From Leishmania donovani (taxonomy: Eukaryota > Euglenozoa > Kinetoplastea > Trypanosomatida > Trypanosomatidae): a stretch of 43,848 bases of DNA. Positions 29,640 through 39,067 of this stretch are shown piece after piece (position 1 is the stretch's first letter; each line of letters opens with the position of its first letter). Below the pieces are notes generated by a model. The model did not search any database and was not told where the DNA came from. It saw nothing but the letters and a program-made list of their open reading frames with translations. Position numbers and translations under genes: made by a program. The DNA is taken from positions 115,402-159,249 of the forward strand of contig NC_018232.1 in the NCBI RefSeq assembly GCF_000227135.1, given 5' to 3'.

Positions 29640-30230
29640 ATGGCTGACGAAGGCGCTATGGATATTCGTCTGGTGCTAAAGGGCCCAAACGGCGAGTTCA
29701 AAGTAGACCGCGACCTTTATATCATTGTCCACTGTGACGATGGCAAGTACATCGAGGTGTCGAAAAACTACATCAAACAGTGCCCGTTCATTGAGGAAGC
29801 CGAGGGCGAGATCCCAGAGTTTGGCTACCCAGCCGCGGTGCTGGAGCACCTTATTCGCTGGGCGGTCCACTATGGCGTAGATGGCCATGCCGCTAGCCAG
29901 CTGACTCGCCCATGCATTTACCGTGATTTCTCTTACGTTGTGACAGACAAGTGGGATAATGATTTCTTCAACCAGCGTCTTTGCTCGCCTCTGAACCAGA
30001 AGCATTACCTCCTGACAATGACGGCAGCTGAGCAGTTTGGCATGCAGGGACTGCTCGACTTTATGTGCATCGGCCTCGGCTGCAAGCTCCGTGGCAAGGA
30101 CGACAACGGCATCATTCACGAGGTCATGGGCCTTGACAAAGAGACGGAGATCACAAGCGAGGATTTGGAGGAGGTGTCGAGGGACTACCCATGGTTTGAT
30201 GATGCTGTGAAGGCCACGACGAAGAAGTGA
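29640..30230 (+). CDS. Skp1-family protein
   Basis: This 196-residue protein follows the Skp1 plan. A BTB/POZ-like N-terminal half (IRLVLKGPNGEFKVDRDLY, VSKNYIKQCPFIEE, YPAAVLEHLIRWAVHY) is followed by WDNDFF, then HYLLTMTAAEQFGMQGLLDF, the helix that packs against cullin in Skp1 (compare LxxAANYLxIxGLLD). A Skp1 C-terminal tail follows: GKDDNGIIHEVMGL, EITSEDLEEVSRDYPW. Classical Skp1 bridges F-box proteins to cullin in SCF ubiquitin ligases; it acts in nucleus and cytoplasm. At 196 residues it is longer than the usual about 160-165. The extra length lies between the BTB half and WDNDFF, and the N-terminus is divergent, so it may be a Skp1 paralogue rather than the canonical one. Third-position GC is about 66% over the first 50 codons, against about 80% for SMC2. 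Confidence 0.8.
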   Translation: MADEGAMDIRLVLKGPNGEFKVDRDLYIIVHCDDGKYIEVSKNYIKQCPFIEEAEGEIPEFGYPAAVLEHLIRWAVHYGVDGHAASQLTRPCIYRDFSYVVTDKWDNDFFNQRLCSPLNQKHYLLTMTAAEQFGMQGLLDFMCIGLGCKLRGKDDNGIIHEVMGLDKETEITSEDLEEVSRDYPWFDDAVKATTKK

Positions 30231-31061
30231 GAAAATTATGAAGGCATCGGTGTCGAAAAGCGCTCTTGTTGCGCTAGTGTGTCGACATGTGCACAATCGA
30301 AGGAGAAAAATCAATATATGCATACATATATATACATATATATGAAATGTTGCGTTACGCACGGCATTGAAAAAGGCGATCACTAAAGTTTTTTCTGTAT
30401 ATGTTCATCGGTAAAGTCGCAAGAAGCCATCTATCTTGTCTCCAAAGTTCATTGACGGCGTAAAGACAAAAAAAAAGCACGATCGAAGACTTATACCTCA
30501 GCGTGGCACTCGTGGTTGAGCAACAGCATCATTCACGAATATCACACGCTAGATGTGAGCATAGTGGCCGAAGCAGAGATGCGCGCATCCTTGTGTTCGT
30601 GTCCTATCGCCACAGATACAGCACCAATCATTCCACGACCTTGTCCTGGTTTTGGTGGTGGCAAAGCCAGCAAAAATGAGTATGCCGCCTGTGCGCTGCT
30701 GTGTTGAATTATTTCGAACTCTTTCCGTGTCTATCATTATTGTTTATATTGCATTTGCTTTCCCCCTCACTCTATCATGGATGACTTCGCACGCTGATAT
30801 ACAACCGGATTTATCATTTGATATTCGGATTATTATTATTGTTTTTTTTTTATCAAACACGAAAAAAAAATGTAAATATATTATTTGTAATTTGGCTCGC
30901 ACTTGGATCCCTGCCAAGTAGCAAAGGAAGAAGCTGACCTACCGTTTGGCCTCAGACGTGCCTGCAACACCACTCTTTTTTTATGCGCAGTCAGTAAAGC
31001 GTTTTTCTCTGTGTCGTGCACCTGCCGGTCGGATGTTCATCCAACGGTGAGCCTTTTGAAT
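30231..31061. other. AT-rich intergenic region
   Basis: About 0.8 kb, clearly more AT-rich than other intergenic DNA in the window. It has TA runs at 30315-30345, A-runs (30469-30477, 30861-30869) and a T-run at 30841-30850. It would hold the 3' UTR of the Skp1-family gene and the leader of NOG2. No gene was seen. Confidence 0.6.
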
Positions 31062-31085
31062 ATTTATTTTCTTGATTTCTCACAG
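31062..31085 (+). promoter_or_regulatory. Spliced-leader acceptor for NOG2
   Basis: TATTTATTTTCTTGATTTCT is followed by CACAG, with AG at 31084-31085, 15 bases before the ATG at 31101. It excludes the upstream in-frame extension to 30903. Confidence 0.6.
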
Positions 31086-31100
31086 CGCACCACAAAAGGG

Positions 31101-32984
31101 ATGGGCAAGCCAGGCAAAAAGGCCGGAAAGGGGCTTCTCGCCCCTACCAACCCAAACCGGCGCACCGACCCAAATAAGACTAGTCTTCGGGATCAGCGCA
31201 CCATTAAGCGGCTGAAAATGTACAAGTCGAAAATTAAACGTGACGAAAAGGGCAACATCATCAAAGGAAGCGTGCTCAAAGCATCCGATCGCATTGAGCA
31301 GCAGATGGCGCGCATTGCACCTGACCGCCGTTGGTTCGGCAACACCCGGACCATCGGCCAGGAGGCGCTTCAGAAGTTCCGCGAAGAAATGGGAGCCAAG
31401 TATAAAGACCCGTACAGCGTCATCATCAAGCAGTCCAAGCTGCCGTTGAGCCTTCTTGAAGAGCCGAAGAACACTGACGGAAGCATCCGTAAAGAAATGG
31501 AGTGGGACAAAACGTTTGGTGATAAGGCGAACCGCAAGCGGGTGCGACTCAATGCTGTGGACATGTCAACCTTGGCGACAGAGGCCAACGCCAAAGGTGA
31601 CTATTACAACTGCAACCAGAAAGAGAAGGACCGCGATTTGATGAAGGGGGTGCACAAGGATCGCGACGATAAAACCAGAAACGGGATTTTGATGACCAAG
31701 GGTCAATCAAACCGAATTTGGTGCGAGCTGTACAAGGTGATTGACAGCTCGGATGTAGTGCTGTACGTCGTCGACGCGCGCGATCCGATGGGTACGCGAA
31801 GTACTTTTCTGGAGGATTTCATGCGGCGTGAGAAAAAATATAAACACTTCGTTCTGGTGTTGAACAAGTGCGATTTAGTGCCTCTGTGGGCCACGGCTCG
31901 CTGGCTTCAGATTCTCAGCAAGGACTATCCCACCATTGCTTTCCATGCCAGTGTGAATCACCCTTTTGGCAAAGGTAACGTCATTTCTTTACTCCGGCAG
32001 TTTGCGCGTCTGCACAACGTAACGCACCGCGGCAGCAAGCGCACCAAGACGCCGATTTCTGTGGGTGTGATTGGTTACCCAAATGTGGGAAAGAGCTCGC
32101 TGATTAACACGCTACGTCGTAAATCCGTCTGCAAGGTGGCACCCATTCCTGGTGAGACGAAGGTGTGGCAGTATGTTGCTCTGACACGCAGTATCTTCCT
32201 CATCGACTGCCCCGGCGTGGTGTACGACCGGGAGTCGAACAACGATATTCAGGCGGTGCTGAAGGGTGTCGTGCGTGTGGAGCGTCTCGGAAATGCGGAC
32301 AAGACTGATGTCGTGGATACCGTGTTGAAGATTGTCAAGCACGGCGATATTGTGGCCACTTATGGCGTCAGAGAATGGCGCGACGTTGTTGATTTTCTCG
32401 AGAAGCTTGCAAAGCTGCGCGGAAAGCTGGTTGCTGGAGGTGAGCCGGACGTAGAAGCTGCCGCGCGCATGGTCTTGTACGACTGGCAGCGCGGGCGTCT
32501 GCCGTGGTTTAACGCGCCGCCGTTCGAGTCCAATAAACACCACCGTGATGCGATGGAGCAGCCGCAGGAAAAGCACATGAAGCTGATTGAGCACTACAGC
32601 ACCTTCAACGTGGTAGATGACACCATTCATCGTGGCGATGAGGAGCAAGATGAGGCAGATGACGGGGACGAGGAAAGCGTGAATGAAGCGCCTGAAGAGG
32701 ACCAGCTCGACAGCGGTAGTGAGGCGGAGAAGGATGAGGAAGCTGTCAAGCCTTCGAAACCGAGCAAGACTGACAGGCTGCCTGCGAAGAAGATGCACAC
32801 GCAGCTGGCAACAGTGGCCACGTACGTGCGCGAGCAGGAGGAGAAGCAGCGCAAGGCCCGGCGACAGCAGAAGCGGAAGGCCGCACGAAAGGGGCAGGAG
32901 CGCGTGGAGGCTTTTTCAGCGGACGCTGATCGCGAGAGCGACGATGCGCTTTGGGCGCGGTTCTTGGCTGCTGCCCAGGAGTAA
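31101..32984 (+). CDS. NOG2: Nucleolar GTP-binding protein 2 (NOG2/Nug2/GNL2), circularly permuted GTPase
   Basis: This 627-residue protein belongs to the NOG2 family. The conserved N-terminal domain (TIKRLKMYKSKIKRDEKGN, RRWFGNTRTIGQEALQKFRE, VIIKQSKLPLSLLEEP) precedes a GTPase whose motifs are in permuted order. G4 NKCD is at 255-258 (LNKCDLVPLWATARW), then P-loop GYPNVGKSS at 325-333, then G3 DCPG at 369-372. Basic N-terminal and acidic/basic C-terminal tails complete the plan (DEEQDEADDGDEESVNE, then KQRKARRQQKRKAARKG). NOG2 acts in the nucleus on late pre-60S ribosomal particles, preventing early Nmd3 binding. The ORF extends upstream from a TTG, but an acceptor AG at 31084-31085 and the conserved start MGKPGKKAGKG fix 31101. 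Third-position GC is about 62% over the first 50 codons, the second lowest of the genes checked. Confidence 0.95.
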   Translation: MGKPGKKAGKGLLAPTNPNRRTDPNKTSLRDQRTIKRLKMYKSKIKRDEKGNIIKGSVLKASDRIEQQMARIAPDRRWFGNTRTIGQEALQKFREEMGAKYKDPYSVIIKQSKLPLSLLEEPKNTDGSIRKEMEWDKTFGDKANRKRVRLNAVDMSTLATEANAKGDYYNCNQKEKDRDLMKGVHKDRDDKTRNGILMTKGQSNRIWCELYKVIDSSDVVLYVVDARDPMGTRSTFLEDFMRREKKYKHFVLVLNKCDLVPLWATARWLQILSKDYPTIAFHASVNHPFGKGNVISLLRQFARLHNVTHRGSKRTKTPISVGVIGYPNVGKSSLINTLRRKSVCKVAPIPGETKVWQYVALTRSIFLIDCPGVVYDRESNNDIQAVLKGVVRVERLGNADKTDVVDTVLKIVKHGDIVATYGVREWRDVVDFLEKLAKLRGKLVAGGEPDVEAAARMVLYDWQRGRLPWFNAPPFESNKHHRDAMEQPQEKHMKLIEHYSTFNVVDDTIHRGDEEQDEADDGDEESVNEAPEEDQLDSGSEAEKDEEAVKPSKPSKTDRLPAKKMHTQLATVATYVREQEEKQRKARRQQKRKAARKGQERVEAFSADADRESDDALWARFLAAAQE

Positions 32985-33215
32985 CGCAAAGCACAAGAAA
33001 CGCATGTGCGTTTTGCTGCTGGTGCCGTTGTTTTAAGTGTCTGTGTGTGCGACACCTCTCCTGCTGCGCATGATCGTTCATCGTCTCGCGTCTTGCGTAT
33101 CCCATTTGCCTAGAGAAACAACGGCCGCTGTTGCCGTTTCTTTTTTTTTTTTGGCGTACTCTATCCATCGCTCTGCTTGGTCTGTGTTTTAGCCTGTGTC
33201 TGCTGGTCACCTTTT
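32985..33215. other. 3' flank of NOG2
   Basis: About 230 bp with a T-run at 33141-33152, leading into repeat copy 3. Nothing else was seen. Confidence 0.6.
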
Positions 33216-33614
33216 CATTTTCGCTGTTCCTGATTTTTCTGTGACCCCCCTCCACGACGAAGAGGGAAGGGATACACACACACACACACGCCTCGCAGCA
33301 CGGGGCCCACCGACCCCACCCCCCTGTGTGCGAGGGGAAGCCGAGCAGCCCCCCAGCCCGTTCCGACCCCGAACCGCCGCTGGCGATGGCCGGGCCGAGC
33401 ACCTACGACGTAGCGCCGTCCGAGCAACCTGCGACAGTGAACACGCCCGCGCCGCCCCGCGAGCGATGCACCAAGGGTGCGGGCGGAGTTCGGCGCAGGG
33501 GCCACGCGGGGATGGCTAGACCGGCGCGTCGCTGCACCGCGTGTGCCTCTACGGCTGCCTCGCACCGCGGGGTGGGGGCCTGTGGCGGGCCAGGGGATCG
33601 AGTGGCGTTTGACT
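33216..33614 (+). repeat. Dispersed ~400-bp repeat, copy 3 (direct with copy 2)
   Basis: Its core is nearly identical to copy 2 and to the reverse complement of copy 1. It shares with copy 1 the outer edge TCGCTGTTCCTGATTTTTCT / GTGACCCC and, at the other end, the block ATCGAGTGGCG. These give the best estimate of the full unit, about 400 bp. It begins about 230 bp after the NOG2 stop. Confidence 0.85.
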
Positions 33615-34270
33615 CCATTTTCAATGGCGGCGAAATGGACGAGTTGGGGAAAAATGTGTTCCTCGTGTCTGTGCGTGTTTTTTTTTCTTTTTTTGCCTTT
33701 ACGCTTAAACGAGCACAGCCGTGTAAGTGCCGACACTTCTGTTTCGGCTGTTGTTAACTTCATCTAAGCAGTGAGGGGAGTGAAGGGCAACTCCGTGTAA
33801 AGTGGTGCGCGTGCGAGCCAATCGATCGTCCCTCTCCTGTCCGGGCACGCGAGGCACCCAGAATAACGAATAAGCGAAAAGGGCACCATTAACGTGTGCA
33901 TGTATGTGTGTGGGGGGAGGAACGTTGAGGTATGAAGACCTTCGCAGTTGTATGGGCACGCTACTGCGGCGCATTCTACCGCACTAGGCTTTCCGCAGAT
34001 TGTGTCCACGGAAAACAAGAGAAAAGGTCTTTCTCTGTTGCTACCCCCTACCACATCTGGTTGTTGTGGCACCTCCCGATGGCGCATTTTTCGAATCCGT
34101 GGTGCGAGCAGCAGAGGGAGAGCAGCCCCGGCAACAACGCTCTCGGTCCCTCTCATTGGATTACATATGTGCACATATATATATATATATATATGTTGCT
34201 GTTGCGTGTGTACACATGGAGACGTCGCCCGTCACTCCACCTGTGTAGCTGACGGCACTCGCTCATGGCA
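33615..34270. other. Intergenic region after repeat copy 3
   Basis: Moderate-GC DNA with T-runs near 33680-33696 and a TA microsatellite at 34174-34194. No frame or RNA was recognised. Confidence 0.55.
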
Positions 34271-34312
34271 CTTCCTGTCTTTCGCTCTTTCTTCTACCCT
34301 TGCCCGCTTCAG
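34271..34312 (+). promoter_or_regulatory. Candidate spliced-leader acceptor
   Basis: CTTCCTGTCTTTCGCTCTTT continues as a pyrimidine-rich stretch ending CCCGCTTCAG, with AG at 34311-34312. The first plausible ATG in a long frame is 34485. Confidence 0.45.
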
Positions 34313-34484
34313 TTTTGTGTGGGGCGCATCGCCTTGTGCCTGCCGCTTTCCAGGTGCATTGGACGACACAACCATTAGACACTGTGATATAGACATTCTG
34401 GGAAACGTGGAGACCGGCGAGCGCAAAGGCAGCAGGCAGGAGCTGCGTTGGTTAACACTCTTCTGCATATGACATGCCTGCGTC

Positions 34485-35213
34485 ATGACGAGTAACGCGA
34501 CGCTGCCGCATGCCGTTGCCCTCGCTCAGGAGCTAGAGATAGAGCTCCGGCACCTCGACGCCCTTCAACAACACTACGCGCAGCTGCTCGTCCATCAGCT
34601 GAGTAGCCTTGATTTTCTCAACGAGGGTGACGCTGCTACTATGGTTTCTGCGAAGGAACCTACCATGGCTCACAACGGGGGTTGCGCAGTTGCTAAGCCT
34701 GAAGTGGCCGTTGCCACTACCTGCATCAAGCAGCCATCGGCAGTGCCGCTGCCTTGGAGGCGCCACACCCACGACGCGGCAAGGGTTCTGCAACCACCCT
34801 TCCGGCACAGCGCTTGTCCTGTGCCTAGCACCATCAGTAGCAGTTCTTCGCCTCTCCTACAACCTTTGGCGGCAACCAGTGTGCCACCGCCGCTTTCTCC
34901 ACAACCGAAACGAAGCGGCAGAAGTGCTGTAAAGCCAGTGACGCCTCCGCCCAACGCTGACAAGACCTGCAAAGATCTGCCTCGGCACCAGCCTCATGTC
35001 GCGGCTGCACCGGTGGTGCCCGCTTCAACCAAGGATGAGGCGACACGACGAGCGCGACGGGCACTGCGATTCATTCGCGAGGAACGGGATGCCTACTTCA
35101 ACGCGAAAGCCCGGCGTGCCGAGGAGCTGCTGCGAGAGGGGCGCGAAGCTGCGCGAAAAAACCGTGCACGCCGGCAGGCTGACATGGCACAGACCCTCCC
35201 CAAGGCTGCATAA
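34485..35213 (+). CDS. Small protein of unknown function with basic helical C-terminus
   Basis: A 242-residue frame runs from ATG 34485 to TAA at 35211-35213. The N-terminal ~45 residues (ALAQELEIELRHLDALQQHY, AQLLVHQLSSLDFL) have heptad-like Leu spacing and should form a coiled coil. The middle is Ser/Pro/Ala-rich and disordered. The C-terminal ~60 residues (TRRARRALRFIREERDAYF, NAKARRAEELLREGREAARK) form a long, highly charged helix. No family is recognised. Coil-linker-basic-helix proteins in trypanosomatids are often cytoskeletal or RNP components, but that is only a hint. Third-position GC is about 68% over 50 codons, like the two preceding genes. Non-repetitive composition, a good acceptor and the position in the array support a real gene. 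Confidence 0.7.
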   Translation: MTSNATLPHAVALAQELEIELRHLDALQQHYAQLLVHQLSSLDFLNEGDAATMVSAKEPTMAHNGGCAVAKPEVAVATTCIKQPSAVPLPWRRHTHDAARVLQPPFRHSACPVPSTISSSSSPLLQPLAATSVPPPLSPQPKRSGRSAVKPVTPPPNADKTCKDLPRHQPHVAAAPVVPASTKDEATRRARRALRFIREERDAYFNAKARRAEELLREGREAARKNRARRQADMAQTLPKAA

Positions 35214-36192
35214 ACGTCGCAACTCTGCCCCCCCCCTCCCGCCCCGCCCTCTCTTCTGTTCTTGTGTGGTGTGCGTTGCTGCCCGATACCTCTTCTCGCA
35301 CCGCTCACACCCTCTCCTTCGTCCCTTCGTGCCTTCCAGCCGTGGCACTAAAGTGAGCGTGTGGCTTACGCATGCCGCCATCGCCATCGTGATGATACAT
35401 CCCCAACACCACCACCACTCTCCCTCTCGTTACGCCATTATGAGTTACAGAAGGAAAGAAACTCCAGAGATCCCTGTACGTGTGCGTGCGTGTGTACGTG
35501 TGTACGTATCAAGACGTAGAAGGCGAGGGCATGAGAAGAATACTGTTGACGTGGTGTCTTCTCTGCTCGTCTGCCTCGCCCTTATCCCACCCTCCTCCGC
35601 TTCCCATTCGCATCCCCATCCTTCCTTCCCTCTCCAGGTGATGTCGGGATGCACGTGAGCCGCCATGAGATGCAGGGGAGGGGAGAGTGGCTCTCAGATG
35701 GCGCAAGTGAGGTCTATCCAGGCCCGCCTGCTACGGCCATCACCCCCCTCCTCCTCCCCTCCCCTCTGACGTGTTGTGGCTTTCGCCAACAATGATGCAT
35801 GCGCAGATGTCACTTCTCTCTTCCTATGTTCCTATCCTTATGTGCGTTGCTAACGGCGCATGGGCGGCTGGTCCCTCCTTGTGCCGGCTGCATCTCTCCC
35901 CCTCCCCCTCCCCCTCCTCACTCCTTTCTTGTCCCACTGTCTCTCTCTCTCTCTGCTTTGCGCTTGCGGGTGTTCACCATCGTTATGATGCCACGCGTGC
36001 CATTGGGTGACGCAACCACCACCCCCTCTCAGAGTCTCTCTCTGTCCACTACCACCCACCCCGCATCCACACGTCACATCCTCCACGTGTCTGATCCTTT
36101 TTTGTTGTTGCTTTACGCTTCTCCCCCTCTCATTTTTTTTTGCTCGTCGTGCTTCCACGGCTCGGGCAAAGGGCTCACCGCCACCGGCAGAC
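35214..36192. other. Intergenic region upstream of the MFS transporter
   Basis: About 1 kb with C/T tracts, TG-rich segments near 35480-35505 and T-runs at 36133-36140. The frame that includes 36007-36228 is an upstream extension of the transporter ORF without ATG. No separate gene. Confidence 0.6.
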
Positions 36193-36226
36193 GTCCTCTC
36201 CCCCCCCCTCTCTCCTCTCACACAAG
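36193..36226 (+). promoter_or_regulatory. Spliced-leader acceptor almost touching the ATG
   Basis: A C/T tract with nine C is followed by TCTCTCCTCTCACACAAG with AG at 36225-36226. The ATG is at 36229, so the predicted 5' UTR beyond the spliced leader is two bases. Confidence 0.55.
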
Positions 36227-36228
36227 CC

Positions 36229-37953
36229 ATGCAGATCTATGAGGCATGCAAGAAGGTGGACCGGGCGGTCACCCACCGCCCGGCGGACCACTGGATCGGC
36301 TACCTCGTCGCCGTTTCCGGTGCTCTGATGCAGATGATGAGCTACGGCATCGACAACAGTTTTTCCATCTTCTCGAACAGTATGCAGAATGACCCGTCTC
36401 TGGGCTACCCGAGCGCGACAACCGTCAGCTTCGGTAACTCCGTGTCTCTCGGGCTGTCGCCGGTTTTCGGCGTCCTTGCTGGCTTCCTTGTCGATCGCGT
36501 GCCGCCGCGAGTGATGATGTTCACCTCCACAGTGATGCTCTTCGCCGCACTGTGGCTGAGCTCGTCTTTTGCGAAGAGCTCGGCGGAGGTCACGGCATCC
36601 TACTCGCTGCTCGCCTCCATCTCCTCCGCGTTGATGCTGTCGCCTGGCGCAGCGGCGACCGGCTCGTGGTTCCGGCGTCGCCTTGGCCTTGGACAGGGCA
36701 TCAATTTCTGCGGCGGCGGCGTCGGCAGTGCCGTTGTCCCAGCGGTGCTCGGCAGTCTCGTGGACGTCTACGGCTGGCGTCATACCTTCCGCCTCATGTC
36801 CGCGTTCTGCGCCATTGGGCTGGTTGCCACAATCCTCTCCTGCCGCCGCCACCCGATCGAGGACGACGTTGACGTGGATGACCACGCACGCGGCGGCAAC
36901 AGCCCCGCCCGCGAGCCTAGCCATGATGATTGTATCGCGCACAGAAGCTTCAGCCACGAGGAGAGGAACGAAATAATGCTCATGATAACCCCCGAGGCAG
37001 GTGAGAACGCCGCGGCCTCACCGACAACCCGGATGATCGACTCCATGCGCACGGAGGCGGAGAAGGCGGCGAACCACGACAACGGTGACACTCTCAAGAA
37101 GGGCGGCAAGCCGGATGCAGCAGCGTCAGCTCGCGCCGCCCTGGCGTCGCCAGGCGGCAGCGACGACATGAGCATGTTATTGGGTCGTCACCAGCAGCCG
37201 CAGCAGCAGCTCGCGCAACATGGAAGGAAAGTGCACGGCACCCAGGCCTGCACGGTGACGGATCTAATCCAGGATATGCACGTGCGGCGCCTGACTTGGA
37301 GAGAGATGATGCGCGTCTTCTTCTCCGTTCGCTTCCTTACGCACTTCTTCATGTTCGCCATCTACGGCTGGTCCTTCTACGGACTGATCTACGTGGCCGT
37401 CCCCTACGTCTCCTCCATGGGCAGCGCTGGCACGGTGTATGCAGACGTCACCCCCATCAGCACCTCCAAGGCGTCGACGGTGTTCACGTTTTGGGGTGTG
37501 TTTCAGATTGTGGGCTCCATCCTGGTAGGCGGCGTGGCCTCCTTCACCGACGACGCCCTCGCCTACACAATGTGCGCCACCGTCGGTGGTTTGGCGACGT
37601 CGCTGCTCGTCTTTTGCCGCAGCTACGCGGCCTTCGCCGTGTGCTTAAGTGTGGTCGGCTTCTGCACGGCTGGCATTTTCGCCATGATGCCGGCGCTGAT
37701 CGCCAAGGACTTCCACGGGCCTAACCTCGGCTTCTTCATGGGCTGTGTATTTGTGGCTGGCTGCCTTGGCGGCTTCTCGGCCCCGCCGATTCAGGCGCAG
37801 CTGCAGACACGCTACAACGGCAACTATTCGTACGGCTGTGTGTTTATCAGCTGCTGCACAACGTTTCCGGGAGTGCTGTGCTACCTGCTCCTGGGGCCGG
37901 AGAAGCAGAGTCGCGTCGGACGCGTCTTCATGCGCGTGGTGGAGCAGGCGTGA
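36229..37953 (+). CDS. Major facilitator superfamily transporter, monocarboxylate-transporter type
   Basis: This 574-residue membrane protein has two six-helix halves. Helices 1-6 fall at about 22-205, beginning HWIGYLVAVSGALMQMMSYG. The loop between helices 2 and 3 has VDRVPPRVMM, the MFS D-R-x-x-P-R-type motif, and GWRHTFRLM precedes helix 6. A hydrophilic, low-complexity cytoplasmic loop (about 206-360, with QQPQQQLAQHG) separates the halves. Helices 7-12 start near 363 with SVRFLTHFFMFAIYGWSFYG and end with LLLGPEKQSRVGR. Length and the large central loop fit monocarboxylate/oxalate-transporter-like MFS proteins common in kinetoplastids; the substrate is not deducible. The frame opens 74 codons earlier without ATG through pyrimidine-rich DNA, so 36229 is the start, directly behind the acceptor AG. 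Confidence 0.92.
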   Translation: MQIYEACKKVDRAVTHRPADHWIGYLVAVSGALMQMMSYGIDNSFSIFSNSMQNDPSLGYPSATTVSFGNSVSLGLSPVFGVLAGFLVDRVPPRVMMFTSTVMLFAALWLSSSFAKSSAEVTASYSLLASISSALMLSPGAAATGSWFRRRLGLGQGINFCGGGVGSAVVPAVLGSLVDVYGWRHTFRLMSAFCAIGLVATILSCRRHPIEDDVDVDDHARGGNSPAREPSHDDCIAHRSFSHEERNEIMLMITPEAGENAAASPTTRMIDSMRTEAEKAANHDNGDTLKKGGKPDAAASARAALASPGGSDDMSMLLGRHQQPQQQLAQHGRKVHGTQACTVTDLIQDMHVRRLTWREMMRVFFSVRFLTHFFMFAIYGWSFYGLIYVAVPYVSSMGSAGTVYADVTPISTSKASTVFTFWGVFQIVGSILVGGVASFTDDALAYTMCATVGGLATSLLVFCRSYAAFAVCLSVVGFCTAGIFAMMPALIAKDFHGPNLGFFMGCVFVAGCLGGFSAPPIQAQLQTRYNGNYSYGCVFISCCTTFPGVLCYLLLGPEKQSRVGRVFMRVVEQA

Positions 37954-38516
37954 GACGGGGCCGCCACGTGTCGCCACCATCTCCCCTCCGGCCACTGGCC
38001 ACGTCTTTGCCCTCAGCCCGCCCTACCACGACGAAACGGAAAGTGCCGCCGCTTCCGCAGCTGCCGTTAGCGTGAGGCACCATATATCCCTCTCTCGCTG
38101 GTGTGTGTGAGGCGTTCCCGCTGCTGCAGGTCGATGCCATGGTGGTGCTTGGAGCCGGTCGCTAATGGGCCCGTCGATGCACTGCTATCGCGCACATGGC
38201 CGAGTTCTCCTCCTCCTTTCTCCGCCGTTCTCAAGAAAGCGGCATTCACGACTGTGCGGCGTTCTTGCGCGCTGCCGCTGCTGCTCCTCCGTGTGTGTGT
38301 GTCCGTGTGTCGATCACGTCACGTCGTCGTCTCTCACGGCTTTTCCCCAACGCCACTCCGTCCATCCTCCCCTCCCCCCCCCCGCACCCCCCAACCCGAG
38401 CGCCTCTCCCTCTCCCCCTCTCCCAAGCGCTCACCCGCTCTCTCCCTTGTGCTTCTCTGCCCCACTGCCACGCCGACGCGCACGGAAGAGGGCATGGCAC
38501 GAGTCGCAAAAGAATG

Positions 38517-38612
38517 ATAATGTATATACCTGCATATACATGTGCATGTGCACGTGCATATATATGCCTATATGTATATATATATATATGTAGTGTATGT
38601 ATATGTACATGC
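38517..38612. repeat. TA-rich self-complementary cluster
   Basis: About 95 bp of TATA, GCATAT and ATGCAT-type steps with a pure TA run at about 38576-38588. It is able to form hairpins. Confidence 0.8.
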
Positions 38613-39049
38613 ATGCATTATTGTTTACGACGTCGTTGCCGCTTTCATGTCCACCTGCGCTTCTCCCTTTTTTTTTGGGGGGGTGTATATTTTTTTTTTT
38701 CGTTTGTACTTTGGCCTTATTTTCTTCATGGCGGTCGCAAATTTGACCGAACCGGCACCACCACACGCACACACGCAGAGGGAGAGGGAGATCGTGTTGC
38801 ATTGCGACGCTCGCCCTCTCCCTCTGCGTGTGTGCGTGTGGGTGCCTCTGTGTGGATTTCTTACGTTTTTTTTGTGTGTGTGTGCGCGTTCTCTCCCCTC
38901 TTCCCTCTCCTCCTCCTTGCCCTCGCATCGCGTTTGTCCGCAAACGGCGCAAACCATTTGGCAGAGGGGGAGGGGGGACGCCGCCGCACCTCCCTGTGCT
39001 GTGTGCTGCGTGGCAGGGCGATCCGGGAAAGAGGGGTGAGGCATGGGAT

Positions 39050-39067
39050 ATATATATATATATATAT
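39050..39067. repeat. (TA)n microsatellite
   Basis: A pure TA run of about nine units between two GGG-containing flanks. Confidence 0.85.
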
